Assembly: GCF_029433105.1 (NCBI RefSeq)
Contig: NZ_JARNTW010000003.1
Location: forward strand, 558,001-622,000
Origin: Runella sp. MFBS21
GTDB taxonomy: Bacteria; Bacteroidota; Bacteroidia; Cytophagales; Spirosomataceae
Direction of reading: 5' to 3'
Length of the DNA stretch: 64,000 nucleotides
Shown: positions 29,201 through 36,207 of the stretch, one piece after another
Layout: the number at the start of each line of letters is the position of its first letter
Position numbering within the stretch: position 1 is the first letter of the stretch
The notes under the pieces: model-generated
Databases searched by the model: none
What the model was told of the DNA's origin: nothing
What the model saw: the letters and a program-made list of their open reading frames with translations, nothing else
Translations under genes and position numbers: made by a program

Positions 29201-29505
29201 ATAACGGTAATGCACTGCTTGCTGCCAAAGAAGCCGCCGCGCTTCGCTTACGCCCTATTATCATGACCACCCTTGCAATGGTAGCGGGAATGATTCCGAT
29301 GGCAAGCGGCCTAGGCGAAGCAGGAGACCAATCTGCCCCACTTGGGCGGGCTGTCATCGGTGGGTTATTAGCCTCTACCATAGCTGTTTTATTCATTTTA
29401 CCATTGGTATTTGCCAAAGGTCAAGCCAAAACAAGCACCCAATCGGTATCACTTGAAGCCAACGACGAAGAAAGTATCCAGTATCTCAATGCCTTAAACG
29501 CCTGA
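26263..29505 (+). CDS. efflux RND transporter permease subunit
   Basis: A 1080-residue inner-membrane pump of the AcrB/MexB superfamily with two six-helix halves. ALAIGILVDESTVTIENIHQHL is helix 4 with its proton-relay acidic residues. IIMSVGVSISNAVLLITNAEQLRL is the counterpart in the second half. The cytoplasmic linker between the halves carries an EF-hand-like loop, DSNQDGKISLFE (522-533), unusual for this family. Substrate unknown. The adaptor gene follows after 2 nt. Confidence 0.92.
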   Translation: MQLILFALRKPITIMVVVASLFFFGISALRTIKVDIFPKLDMPVIYIAHPYGGFTPTQMETFFGKQYINLLLYVNGVKNIETKNIQGLTLMKINFYPGTNMAQAAAEVSAFSNRAQAIFPSGSQPPFIIRFDASTLPVGQLILSSNKRSNNELLDLANVYVRSSFTNIPGLVSAPPFGGNIRTVVIKADPVLLRSHNLTPDQLVEALRLNNQTAPSGNVRIGDKNYISTTNTTIRTVKDFENIPLFKGSVQNLYLRDVATVEDGADITAGYGLVNGKRSVYLSIAKNADASTWDVVQELKRSIPKMQAQLPDDVHLSYEFDQSVFVMNSVKSLISEGAIGAILTGLMVLLFLGDVRGALIVILTIPTSVIAGVLFLNLFGQTINIMTLSGLALAIGILVDESTVTIENIHQHLDMGKPKRLAIWDACKEIAFPKLLILFCILAVFAPAFTMGGIPGSLFLPLALAIGFSMIVSYFLAQTFVPVMANWIMKDHKKPAAGFHFPTANSESDTWDQKKILVEQEDSNQDGKISLFERIRMRFLRFLDRLFRFQTPIIAAYFIITCGLAYYLLSSIGKDVLPKINGHQFQVRMRTYEGTRIERTEEKTLKLIQNIKDVVGAENVAITSAYVGQHPGLFSVTPIYLFMAGPHEAVLQVALNEHYKTNLDELKEKIRQKVSQTSPDVQLSFEPIELTDKILSQGSPTPIEVRLSGRNKKLNEQYAQKVIDKLKAIPYLRDVQLKQSTKYPAISIDVDRVRAAQLGVDITDINRSLVTSTSSSRYTEKNVWVDEKGGFSYGVQVQIPESKMNSMQEIAEVPLLKNTSRPVLSDVATILPDTTYGENDNIGAMPMLSVTANLNQKDLGTAATDVQSALTSLGELPRGLSVDLIGMSQTLTDTLDSLQNGLVVAIVVIFLMLAANFQSFKVSGIVLATVPAVLVGALGLLIGTGSTLNLQSYMGIIMSVGVSISNAVLLITNAEQLRLHNGNALLAAKEAAALRLRPIIMTTLAMVAGMIPMASGLGEAGDQSAPLGRAVIGGLLASTIAVLFILPLVFAKGQAKTSTQSVSLEANDEESIQYLNALNA

Positions 29506-29507
29506 CA

Positions 29508-30611
29508 ATGAAACATAAATCACATCTCACCTTTATTATTATGTGCAGTCTCGCTGGGCTCACATTTATCTACGGTTGTACTTCTCCCGAGGCCAAAAAC
29601 GACACCCCTTCAACCGTAGTAGAAGCGCCTTCTTACGAAACTTTTGCGTTACAGCGCGAAAATATCGCTTCTAACTTGCAGCTTCCCGCCGAACTGACGG
29701 CTTATCGACAAGTAGATTTGTACGCCAAAGTCACTGGTTTTGTGAAAGAATTGAAAGCCGATATTGGTTCTGAAGTAAGGGCAGGGCAGCTATTGGTTAG
29801 CCTCGAAGCTCCCGAACTAAGCTCACAACTTGCCGCCACCGAATCACGCCTAAAATCACAAGAAGCTATTTATACCGCCGACAATGCCACCTACAATCGC
29901 TTGCTAGAAACAAGCAAAACGCCAGGTACTATTTCCAAAAACGACCTAGACATTGCTTTGGCAAAACGTACCTCATCACTGGCGCAGCTGGATGCCATCA
30001 AAGCCTCGCATAAAGAAGCAGGTATCATGGTCAGCTATCTCACGATTAGCGCTCCTTTTGACGGTGTGATTACTTCTCGTAATGTAAACTTAGGAGCTTA
30101 CGTAGGACCTTCAGGCAAAGGTTCAGAATTCCCGATTTTTACCTTACAAGAATTGCGAAAACTGCGTTTGGTATTATTCATCCCTGAGGCTTATAAAAGC
30201 TTGGTTAGACTGTCGGATGAAGTAAAATTTACTGTCAAATCTTTCCCCAACGAAGTCTTTTCGGGTAAAATAACGCGACGAGCGGGAGCACTTGACACCA
30301 AACTCCGCGCCGAACGCATCGAAGTCGATGTCCTCAATCCTACCCAAAAGCTCTCCCCTGGTATGGTAGCCGAGGCGGCGATTGCACTTTCGCGAAGCAG
30401 TAATACCTTTGTAGTCCCTAAATCAGCGTTGGTCAATTCGAGCGAAGGTTTGTTTTTGGTCAAAGTTATTAATAAAAAAACTGAACGAGTATCCGTCACC
30501 AAAGGCCAAGAAACCGAAGAAAAAGTAGAAGTATTTGGACCTATAAATGAGGGGGATACGTTTATCAAAATAGGCAGCGAAGAAATCCGCAACGGTACGC
30601 TGATTCATTAA
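29508..30611 (+). CDS. RND periplasmic adaptor (membrane fusion) lipoprotein
   Basis: A 367-residue protein with lipobox IYGC at residues 21-24. A lipoyl/barrel-sandwich half (LYAKVTGFVKELKADIGSEV), a coiled-coil hairpin and a returning half (ISAPFDGVITSRNVNLGAYV) follow, then a beta-barrel with LSPGMVAEAAI. It bridges the RND pump and the TolC-like duct. It is the last gene of the operon. Confidence 0.92.
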   Translation: MKHKSHLTFIIMCSLAGLTFIYGCTSPEAKNDTPSTVVEAPSYETFALQRENIASNLQLPAELTAYRQVDLYAKVTGFVKELKADIGSEVRAGQLLVSLEAPELSSQLAATESRLKSQEAIYTADNATYNRLLETSKTPGTISKNDLDIALAKRTSSLAQLDAIKASHKEAGIMVSYLTISAPFDGVITSRNVNLGAYVGPSGKGSEFPIFTLQELRKLRLVLFIPEAYKSLVRLSDEVKFTVKSFPNEVFSGKITRRAGALDTKLRAERIEVDVLNPTQKLSPGMVAEAAIALSRSSNTFVVPKSALVNSSEGLFLVKVINKKTERVSVTKGQETEEKVEVFGPINEGDTFIKIGSEEIRNGTLIH

Positions 30612-30630
30612 TTTTGGCGGTATGCTCTTT

Positions 30631-30668
30631 CCGCTCGATGTATTTTACAGGCAGTAAACATCGAGCGG
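30631..30668 (+). terminator. hairpin after the efflux operon
   Basis: A perfect 11-bp stem CCGCTCGATGT / ACATCGAGCGG (30631-30641 and 30658-30668), with inner TTTAC/GTAAA pairing, lies 19 nt after the adaptor stop. Only a short T-run follows. Confidence 0.65.
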
Positions 30669-30686
30669 TTTCGAGAGAAAAAAGTG

Positions 30687-30714
30687 TTGGTTTACGAGCT
30701 TTCATCTAATTTTG
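30687..30714 (+). promoter_or_regulatory. candidate promoter of the asparaginase gene
   Basis: TTG (30687-30689), a 17-nt spacer and TAATTTTG (30707-30714) match the Bacteroidota promoter layout, 25 nt before the putative TTG start. Confidence 0.5.
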
Positions 30715-30739
30715 CAGCGTCACAAAAACTTCATCAACT

Positions 30740-31807
30740 TTGCCAGCTTACAAAACAGTCAAAATCAACCCCGCCTTACCCAATCGCCCCCGTGCTTCGG
30801 TATTGGTCATTTATACAGGCGGCACTCTCGGTATGGTATTTGAGAAAGGCAATCTTGTGCCTTTTGATTTTGAACAAATCCTCGATAAACTACCCGAAAT
30901 CAAGCGTCTTGATTTCGAAATCACCTTTACGAGTTTGGAAGAAATCATGGATTCTTCCAACATGCGCCCCGAAGTATGGGCCGAAATCGCCAACTTAATA
31001 CAACGTAATTACGCCTTTTATGACAGTTTTGTAATCCTGCACGGTACGGATACGATGGCCTATACAGCCTCAGCATTGAGTTTTATGCTCCAAAATCTCC
31101 ACAAGCCCGTGATTTTGACGGGTGCGCAGCTACCTATTGGAGTAGCTCGTACAGATGCCCGCGAAAACATCATCACTGCTTTGGAGATAGCTGCCGCCCA
31201 AACCAACGGCCAACCACTCGTGCCAGAAGTGTGTATTTATTTCCAAAACTATCTGTTGCGCGGTAACCGCGCCAAAAAGAAGGAAAGTTCACAATTCAAC
31301 GCTTTTCGTTCCGAAAACTACCCTGCATTGGCAGAAGTCGGTGTCACTATTGAATACAACCTTCCTTATATCGCTTCATATCGTGCCGAAGCACCTTTTG
31401 GCATACAAACACAACTTGATGCTAACGTGGCGATTTTGAAACTTTTCCCAGGAATGACTCAAAACGTAGTACGCTCTGTGCTGAGTATCCAAGGGCTACG
31501 CGGTATAGTACTCGAAACCTTTGGAGCGGGCAACGCTCCTACCCTGCCGTGGTTTTTGCACGAACTCAAAGAAGCGACCGAACGCGGCATAATAATGCTA
31601 AACGTATCTCAATGCGACGGTGGCAGAGTAATGCAAGGGCGTTATCAAACCAGTAGTTGGTTTGATAAAATAGGCGTAGTAAGCGGCGGCGACATCACCA
31701 CCGAAGCAGCCATTACAAAAATGATGTGGATACTTGGTCAAGAAACCGACCACAACCTGATACGCCAACGCCTCAGCCAACCTCTTGCAGGCGAAATGAG
31801 CCTATAA
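30740..31807 (+). CDS. ansA: type I L-asparaginase
   Basis: A 355-residue protein with VLVIYTGGTLGMV (first catalytic Thr), VILHGTDTMAYTASALSFML (Thr-Asp pair), LTGAQLPI and VVSGGDITTEAAITKM. These are the cytoplasmic asparaginase I motifs. It hydrolyses asparagine to aspartate and ammonia. The start is probably the non-ATG codon TTG at 30740: no in-frame ATG precedes the essential YTGGT motif, and a promoter-like site lies just upstream. Confidence 0.93.
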   Translation: MPAYKTVKINPALPNRPRASVLVIYTGGTLGMVFEKGNLVPFDFEQILDKLPEIKRLDFEITFTSLEEIMDSSNMRPEVWAEIANLIQRNYAFYDSFVILHGTDTMAYTASALSFMLQNLHKPVILTGAQLPIGVARTDARENIITALEIAAAQTNGQPLVPEVCIYFQNYLLRGNRAKKKESSQFNAFRSENYPALAEVGVTIEYNLPYIASYRAEAPFGIQTQLDANVAILKLFPGMTQNVVRSVLSIQGLRGIVLETFGAGNAPTLPWFLHELKEATERGIIMLNVSQCDGGRVMQGRYQTSSWFDKIGVVSGGDITTEAAITKMMWILGQETDHNLIRQRLSQPLAGEMSL

Positions 31808-31864
31808 TAGGCGTTATAGCGGAGATTTTTGATAGGGATTATTAGAAAATGTGTTTCTATTTTC

Positions 31865-31872
31865 TATTTTTG
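31865..31872 (+). promoter_or_regulatory. candidate -7 box of the tRNA-Ser gene
   Basis: TATTTTTG fits TAnnTTTG and lies 37 nt before the tRNA. No convincing -33 element was seen. Confidence 0.4.
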
Positions 31873-31909
31873 CAACCTCAAAAATAAGGTCAAACAAAGA
31901 CCACCAAAC

Positions 31910-31996
31910 AGAGGGGTGTCCGAGTGGTTGAAGGAGCACGCCTGGAAAGTGTGTATACGGGCAACCGTATCGAGAGTTCGAATCTCTTCCCCTCTG
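31910..31996 (+). tRNA. tRNA-Ser (anticodon GGA)
   Basis: Acceptor stem AGAGGGG pairs with CCCCTCT and the discriminator is G31996. The anticodon stem CACGC/GTGTG encloses the loop CTGGAAA, anticodon GGA. A long variable arm (TATACGG...CCGTATC) is typical of serine tRNAs, and the T-arm is GAGAGTTCGAATCTCTT. CCA is not encoded. The integrase gene 217 nt downstream points to the tRNA 3' half as the prophage attachment site. Confidence 0.95.
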
Positions 31997-31997
31997 C
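31970..31997 (+). other. probable left attachment site (attL) in the tRNA-Ser 3' end
   Basis: Inferred from the tRNA-then-integrase arrangement. Tyrosine integrases commonly recombine in the T-arm and acceptor 3' half, which regenerates an intact tRNA. The matching attR repeat is not in the window, so the core limits are not defined. Confidence 0.5.
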
Positions 31998-32089
31998 TAG
32001 AAGCTTTTGATGATGAGGTAAATGCGTATCTTAACGCAATGGTTTTCTGCTGATTAGGGTCTCATCCCCAAGCCCCTGCACTACAGTTA

Positions 32090-32147
32090 AGTTTACGGTT
32101 ACGGCAAAATCTGACGGTTACGTCACTTTTTGCCGTAACCGTAAACT
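32090..32147. repeat. 20-bp perfect inverted repeat with nested hairpin
   Basis: Arms at 32090-32109 and 32128-32147 are exact reverse complements, built on TTTACGGTTACGGC. The 18-nt loop contains TGACG-GTTA-CGTCA, itself a perfect 5-bp hairpin. ACGGTTACG thus occurs twice direct and once inverted. It sits between the tRNA attachment region and the integrase gene, a plausible place for integrase arm sites or an operator. The remainder of 31997-32213 shows no gene. Confidence 0.75.
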
Positions 32148-32213
32148 GCATATTTAGCATACTTTTTGCTCTTCCCCTTCACCAATGGGTAGTGTGGCGC
32201 AAGCTCACTACTT

Positions 32214-33491
32214 ATGTACAACATTAAACAGATGTATATTTTATTTTGGTTTCGCAAGTCAGAAGCCAAGACAGAAGTAACTCGCAGAAAAGAAAACCCT
32301 GACTATGATACCCTTGGTAATATTGCTTGCCGAGTCACCATTGATGGGGAAGCAGTTGAAATTGGTAATGTCCACATCGAATGTAGGAAGTCTAACTGGG
32401 ATCCTGAAAACCAGCGACTGAAAGGTTCCAGCAATGAGGTAAAAAAACATAACAAACGAATCAATGAACTCAAGGTACAAATCGAACGAACATTCGACTT
32501 GGTACAGATTGAGTTTGAGCATGTGACGGCCATGCTCGTCAAAGAATTCGTTACCCAAAAACGACTATTTCGCTTCTCTACTCAGCAACTCATTACGGAG
32601 TATTTCAAAGACAGGGCTACTCAGGTAACAGACAAAAAAATCACTCAAGCCACCGTGGATGTCGAAGAAAATTATTCCAAAAACCTCATACGATATTTAG
32701 AAAAAGAAAAACTTACCTCACGACTTCCACGAAGCTTTGACGAAACCATTGTTTCTGGCTTTCGCACCTATTTACTTGATGTAGCGAAGTTTGCTCCCTC
32801 ACATAGTCACAAGCATATAGTGTGGCTCAAAATGTTGTTTAAACATTCGCTCAAAAAGAAGCGCCTCAAATTTAATCCAATTGAGGATTGTGAGATAGGT
32901 ACCGATAACACAAAACCTGACACCACCCACTTGACTGTAGAGCAGCTTTCTAAATTGGCAAGATTTGATTTCTTTGACCTTGCAAAACGAGGATTTATTG
33001 CCCAACAAACAGCCGAAAAATGTGACCTCGAGAGAGACGCATTTGTTTTTAATTGCTTTAGTGGTATGCACCACATCGAATACACCAATAAGTTATTTCA
33101 AATTGAAAATTGTAAAGAAGGAGTGTTTCTGAAAGGATCACGCCAAAAAACTGGTGAAGAGTTTATGGTTAAATTGCTAGAGCCAGCCTTGATGATTCTA
33201 AACAAGTATGGGGGTGAAATTCAGAATCTCCCTATCAAATCCAACCAAAAGCGAAACGACACCTTGAAACAAATCGCTGTTTTAGTGGGCATCCCCGTGG
33301 TTTTGTCAACCAAAATAGCGCGTAAAACATTTACGGACATTGCCCTCAATGAATTGATGATGGAGACAAAGGATGTAGCCACTTGCCTGGGTCTAAAAAA
33401 TGACCGCTATTTGAAGCACTATGCTAGAATTCGAGAGAAAAGGCTAGCCGCGAAAATGATGTCGTGGAATGATATCCTAAAATTTGCTTAA
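32214..33491 (+). CDS. tyrosine site-specific integrase with diverged active site
   Basis: A 425-residue phage integrase. The N-terminal arm-binding region and SAM-like core-binding domain (about 105-225) precede the catalytic domain. Lys312 lies in GSRQKTG, Lys367-xx-Arg370 in TKIARKTF and the nucleophile Tyr403 in KHYARI. The first catalytic Arg, expected in a TGLR-type motif, appears as His286 in FSGMHHIEY. The second motif has Lys instead of His. Activity may be altered, or box I may be misassigned. It is 217 nt from tRNA-Ser and followed by a strong terminator. Confidence 0.88.
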   Translation: MYNIKQMYILFWFRKSEAKTEVTRRKENPDYDTLGNIACRVTIDGEAVEIGNVHIECRKSNWDPENQRLKGSSNEVKKHNKRINELKVQIERTFDLVQIEFEHVTAMLVKEFVTQKRLFRFSTQQLITEYFKDRATQVTDKKITQATVDVEENYSKNLIRYLEKEKLTSRLPRSFDETIVSGFRTYLLDVAKFAPSHSHKHIVWLKMLFKHSLKKKRLKFNPIEDCEIGTDNTKPDTTHLTVEQLSKLARFDFFDLAKRGFIAQQTAEKCDLERDAFVFNCFSGMHHIEYTNKLFQIENCKEGVFLKGSRQKTGEEFMVKLLEPALMILNKYGGEIQNLPIKSNQKRNDTLKQIAVLVGIPVVLSTKIARKTFTDIALNELMMETKDVATCLGLKNDRYLKHYARIREKRLAAKMMSWNDILKFA

Positions 33492-33548
33492 TCCAAAAAT
33501 CAACTAATTAATCATCTGCCACACTACCCGTGGCTGCACATTTTACCT

Positions 33549-33578
33549 AGCACAGCAAAAAGTTGCTGTGCTTTTTTT
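33549..33578 (+). terminator. rho-independent terminator of the integrase gene
   Basis: A perfect 10-bp stem AGCACAGCAA / TTGCTGTGCT (33549-33558 and 33563-33572) with a 4-nt loop runs into a stretch of Ts. Confidence 0.93.
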
Positions 33579-33589
33579 GTGATACCCCT

Positions 33590-33685
33590 GGCTTTTTTAC
33601 TCCCGGTATATTCACGGTTTTTTGAAGAGGAATATGAGTATCGGTCTGGATGCCGATACTCCACAGAGGAGGCTTTTTTACTCCC
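33590..33685. repeat. 15-bp direct repeat flanking a hairpin
   Basis: GGCTTTTTTACTCCC occurs at 33590-33604 and again at 33671-33685. Between them GAGTATCGG / CCGATACTC (33636-33644 and 33653-33661) forms a perfect 9-bp stem. On the minus strand this lies just past the methylase stop and could act as its terminator. Confidence 0.6.
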
Positions 33686-33689
33686 CCCT

Positions 33690-34484
33690 TCAATAATTCC
33701 ATGTCAGGCATTCCACCTTTCTTCTGTTTTTATTGCGACGGCACTCTACTGGAAGCGATTTTTCATGCTTCTCATGTTTCCAGCCATATTTTTCAATGTA
33801 CTCAAAAAGTAAGGTTTCGGGATAGGTGCTTAGGAGAAATTTGCCCTCCAAATTTGCACAAGCTTCTAGGAGCTTACGAAAATGTGCCTCAGTATAACCT
33901 GAATAATGCCCTTGATTGGCCGAAACATAAGGCGGATCAAAATAGAAAAACGCATCGGGAGAATCATAGGCTTTGATGACTTTAAAAACATCGTTGTTTT
34001 CGATGGTGACTTTTTTGAGCCTCTCTTTATAAATCTCGGTCAGAGCTTCTTTTTTGTTGAATAACCTTAATGAACATTTTCCGTTTCGGTCATACCCAAA
34101 ACCCGCTCCTATCATACTTCCAAAACTCATGTTGGTCTGAACCCATACTGACCAAGCAACTTCAAGCGGATTTTCATCCCCTAACACATATATTTCTTTT
34201 GCTTTAGTATGTTGCGTACGGGAGAGGAAGGTTTCGTCAATTTTTTCTTTTAGCCCCTCAAAGTCGTATTTCAGCACCTTGTAAAAAGTGATGAGGCTAT
34301 GATTTAGGTCATTGATGACCTCGGCTTGTGAAGGCTCTTTTGCCCAAAATACGGCCCCTCCCCCAAAAAAGGGTTCGATATAGGTTTTATGAGGGGGGAT
34401 TTTGGGGAGGATTTGGGAGAGCATCATTTGCTTACCCCCATAATAGGTAATGGGGGTTTTTAAAAGTGGTTTCATGGCAGTCAT
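33690..34484 (-). CDS. D12 class N6-adenine DNA methyltransferase
   Basis: A 264-residue protein with ITYYGGKQMM at the N-terminus, PFFGGGAVFW (SAM-binding motif) and FYFDPPYVS (catalytic DPPY, Asp183-Tyr186), ending VECLTWNY. This is the Dam-like alpha class. No restriction partner lies beside it, so it is probably a solitary phage methylase protecting DNA or affecting regulation. One of the shared phage promoter-like elements lies just upstream. Confidence 0.92.
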   Translation of the reverse strand: MTAMKPLLKTPITYYGGKQMMLSQILPKIPPHKTYIEPFFGGGAVFWAKEPSQAEVINDLNHSLITFYKVLKYDFEGLKEKIDETFLSRTQHTKAKEIYVLGDENPLEVAWSVWVQTNMSFGSMIGAGFGYDRNGKCSLRLFNKKEALTEIYKERLKKVTIENNDVFKVIKAYDSPDAFFYFDPPYVSANQGHYSGYTEAHFRKLLEACANLEGKFLLSTYPETLLFEYIEKYGWKHEKHEKSLPVECRRNKNRRKVECLTWNY

Positions 34485-34507
34485 GGTGTGTAGTTTTATT
34501 AGGCTTG

Positions 34508-34542
34508 CAAAACTATTTCCCTACCGCTTGCATGAAAGGACG
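34508..34542 (-). promoter_or_regulatory. phage promoter-like element, copy 1
   Basis: On the minus strand CGTCCTTTC (34542-34534), an 18-nt spacer and TAGTTTTG (34515-34508). The last is a perfect TAnnTTTG box, 23 nt before the methylase ATG. It shares its layout with four other copies in the prophage. Confidence 0.65.
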
Positions 34543-34557
34543 GAATTTGTCAACTTT

Positions 34558-34581
34558 ATGACGGAATAGCGTCATTTTTTT
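34558..34581 (+). terminator. short hairpin with T-run
   Basis: ATGACG-GAATAG-CGTCAT followed by seven Ts. The TGACG...CGTCA arms recall the small hairpin at 32112-32125. It could equally be a repressor-type operator. Confidence 0.35.
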
Positions 34582-34623
34582 GGCGTAAAAAGCAGCGGCA
34601 TCAGCTGACCAAAACGGATAATT

Positions 34624-34869
34624 ATGTTAGACCAATTACAACTAGGCAAAGAACTTGGGAGAAAGCACTTTGCTCAAATCAACGCGATGAGTTCGCGTTG
34701 GAAAAACCGATTTATTCCTGCTTACATAAGGACACATTTATATGTGCCCTACTACCTAGTGGAGGTAGATGGTGAGCAGGTACTGTACGTAATCCAATAC
34801 CCCTTACATGGGGGGAGAGTCTCATTCCTCCCCTTGGTACGGGGGGCTATACCTGAAGGACCCTCATGA
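34624..34869 (+). CDS. small prophage protein of unknown function
   Basis: An 81-residue protein, not recognised. The N-terminal half is basic and helical (GRKHFAQINAMSSRWKNRF), followed by beta-like YYLVEVDGEQVLYVIQYP. It is on the plus strand, divergent from the methylase, with its stop overlapping the next start by 4 nt (ATGA). It is an accessory gene outside the minus-strand late operon. Confidence 0.6.
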   Translation: MLDQLQLGKELGRKHFAQINAMSSRWKNRFIPAYIRTHLYVPYYLVEVDGEQVLYVIQYPLHGGRVSFLPLVRGAIPEGPS

Positions 34870-35144
34870 AACCACCGAAGTTTTTAATAACGCATAACGA
34901 AGCCGCCCAACCAGGAGCGGCTTTTATTGTTCATACACAAGAACCTTCTTTTGTTGGAAGAATAATAACGTTTGAAGATGAAGAAGAACTTAATCAATTT
35001 GTAAACAATAACGATTGTATCATCATAAATGAACAAGTTGTTGTTCACATTTATAAGTACTTAACATCAAATGAGTTTAATCGTATTGAAGGATTAAATG
35101 AACGTTTAAAACATTGGATTCTTAAAAACTGGATACAGGATTAG
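34866..35144 (+). CDS. small prophage protein of unknown function
   Basis: A 92-residue acidic protein, translationally coupled to the preceding gene (ATGA overlap). It has FEDEEELNQFVNNNDCIIIN and a helical C-terminus. No family recognised. More AT-rich than the structural genes. Confidence 0.6.
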   Translation: MKPPKFLITHNEAAQPGAAFIVHTQEPSFVGRIITFEDEEELNQFVNNNDCIIINEQVVVHIYKYLTSNEFNRIEGLNERLKHWILKNWIQD

Positions 35145-35196
35145 CCTTTCAGATATTCGTAAAAATTCCAGAATTTTAGTGGCTGACGTTAAAGGG

Positions 35197-35277
35197 CGCG
35201 CAGTTCGACGTGCGCGTGGTTTATTCCATATATTATCCCCCTCAGACAACAGACAGAGGGACAGATGGTTGTCTGAG
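35197..35277. repeat. two hairpins downstream of the plus-strand pair
   Basis: CGCGCA / TGCGCG (35197-35202 and 35211-35216) and CTCAGACAAC / GTTGTCTGAG (35241-35250 and 35268-35277) are perfect stems in the gap between convergent transcription units, and may be terminators. Confidence 0.6.
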
Positions 35278-35286
35278 TAGGTCGGT

Positions 35287-35490
35287 TTAATTTTTTTGGA
35301 GGGCTTTTTGATAAGTTAGCAACAGCTTTGTGTGTTCCTTATCAAGTTTGATGATTTCACTAACTACAGAGGGATTAGGAGAAGGATAAGAAGCTACGAG
35401 CTGGTTGGAAAGTTGACCAGCTGCAAGAACTACATTCCTGATTTGTTCCCGTAACTGGTCAGCTTCACTAAGATTCGCTACTCCTCTTTT
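35287..35490 (-). CDS. start-less frame reached by -1 shift from the preceding gene
   Basis: On the minus strand an open frame begins right after a TAA beside the A9 run and encodes about 67 residues: KRGVANLSEADQLREQIRNV, a helical region, and LLLTYQKALQKN before the stop at 35287. It has no ATG, GTG or usable TTG near its 5' end. The upstream gene stops at 35478 after AAAAAAAAAG; slipping -1 on that run fuses the two proteins into about 200 residues. Alternatives are a homopolymer indel or a decayed gene. Confidence 0.5.
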   Translation of the reverse strand, partial: KRGVANLSEADQLREQIRNVVLAAGQLSNQLVASYPSPNPSVVSEIIKLDKEHTKLLLTYQKALQKN

Positions 35491-35876
35491 TTTTTAGCGT
35501 TGGCTTTGGGCTTTGTCTCCTTTTGAGGTTTAGTATTGACGGGGTTTTCCGCTTGAGTATCCGCAGGAGTGGCGGGAGCTTGAGGCGGTGGGGCTTGCTC
35601 TGTGGGTTTTGCTTCAGCAGGAGTTCCTGCTTGAGTATCCGCAGGAGTAGCAGGAGCCTGAGGCGGCTGGGCTTGCTCCGTGGGTTTTGTTTCGGCAGGA
35701 GTTTTCGCTTGAGCATCGGTAGAAGTGGCGAGGGTGGACAACTCTTCCGACTGCGTTTGTTTAGCTATTTCTGCTTTTAGAGCTTCTACTTTTGCCTTAT
35801 TTTCTTCGCTTGGGTGGCGGCGCTGGGCACGCTCAGCGAGCCACAAGTTTGCTTCGAGTTGTTCGAGTGATTGCAT
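35478..35876 (-). CDS. prophage protein with tandem Pro/Ala/Thr repeats
   Basis: A 132-residue protein. ATG at 35876 is preferred because the longer frame starts with TTG. An N-terminal coiled coil (QSLEQLEANLWLAERAQRR) precedes two copies of a 26-residue repeat like TPAETKPTEQAQPPQAPATP and a third partial copy, then a Lys-rich end beside an A9 run. The linker-like composition suggests a flexible connector. It may continue by frameshift into the next frame. Function unknown. Confidence 0.6.
   Translation of the reverse strand: MQSLEQLEANLWLAERAQRRHPSEENKAKVEALKAEIAKQTQSEELSTLATSTDAQAKTPAETKPTEQAQPPQAPATPADTQAGTPAEAKPTEQAPPPQAPATPADTQAENPVNTKPQKETKPKANAKKKEE
35525..35700. repeat. 78-bp imperfect tandem repeat
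   Basis: Two 78-bp units and part of a third, containing GCTTGAGTATCCGCAGGAGT on the plus strand, encode the 26-residue Pro/Ala/Thr repeats of the overlapping gene. Confidence 0.75.
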
Positions 35877-35897
35877 GATGGTATGGGCTTTATACAA

Positions 35898-35925
35898 AAA
35901 TGGTCGGCGTGAAAACCGACCATTT
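35898..35925 (-). terminator. terminator of the capsid transcription unit
   Basis: A perfect 9-bp stem AATGGTCGG / CCGACCATT (35899-35907 and 35916-35924) with an 8-nt loop is followed on the minus strand by a T-run, 16 nt past the stop of the 69-residue gene. Confidence 0.8.
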
Positions 35926-35940
35926 AAGAAAGAGAAAAAT

Positions 35941-36150
35941 TTATTTTGTTTTGGTCACTGGTGCTGCTGATTCAGCAGGAAGCTCAGGGAGTTTTTCGAT
36001 GGCTTTACAGCCTCCTTTGTAAAAAATCTCCGCTTCTTCGTCGGTCATTTTATCGGCGATATCGGCGATGCAGACCGTGCGGCCTTGCAGCGGGTGAAAC
36101 CACGTCTCTTTCTTCGCGGCTTCTTTATCAATTTTGTATTTGGTAAGCAT
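35941..36150 (-). CDS. small prophage structural-module protein
   Basis: A 69-residue protein, unrecognised. TWFHPLQGRTVCIADIADKM then an acidic helix and a Pro/Ala tail. It is the last gene of the protease-scaffold-capsid-tube unit and precedes a clear terminator; possibly a head or tail accessory protein. Confidence 0.55.
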   Translation of the reverse strand: MLTKYKIDKEAAKKETWFHPLQGRTVCIADIADKMTDEEAEIFYKGGCKAIEKLPELPAESAAPVTKTK

Positions 36151-36170
36151 GGTAAGTGAAAGGGTTAAAG

Positions 36171-36194
36171 AAATTGGAGACTCTGCTCCAATTT
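36171..36194 (-). terminator. hairpin between tube-like gene and 69-residue gene
   Basis: A perfect 9-bp stem AAATTGGAG / CTCCAATTT with a 6-nt loop, followed on the minus strand by TTTCTTT; possibly a partial terminator. Confidence 0.6.
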
Positions 36195-36207
36195 CTAAGT
36201 GAACAAA

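Noticed and set aside
33690-34484. Restriction-modification system
   Set aside because: The methylase has no endonuclease gene beside it; the adjacent small plus-strand genes show no nuclease motif.
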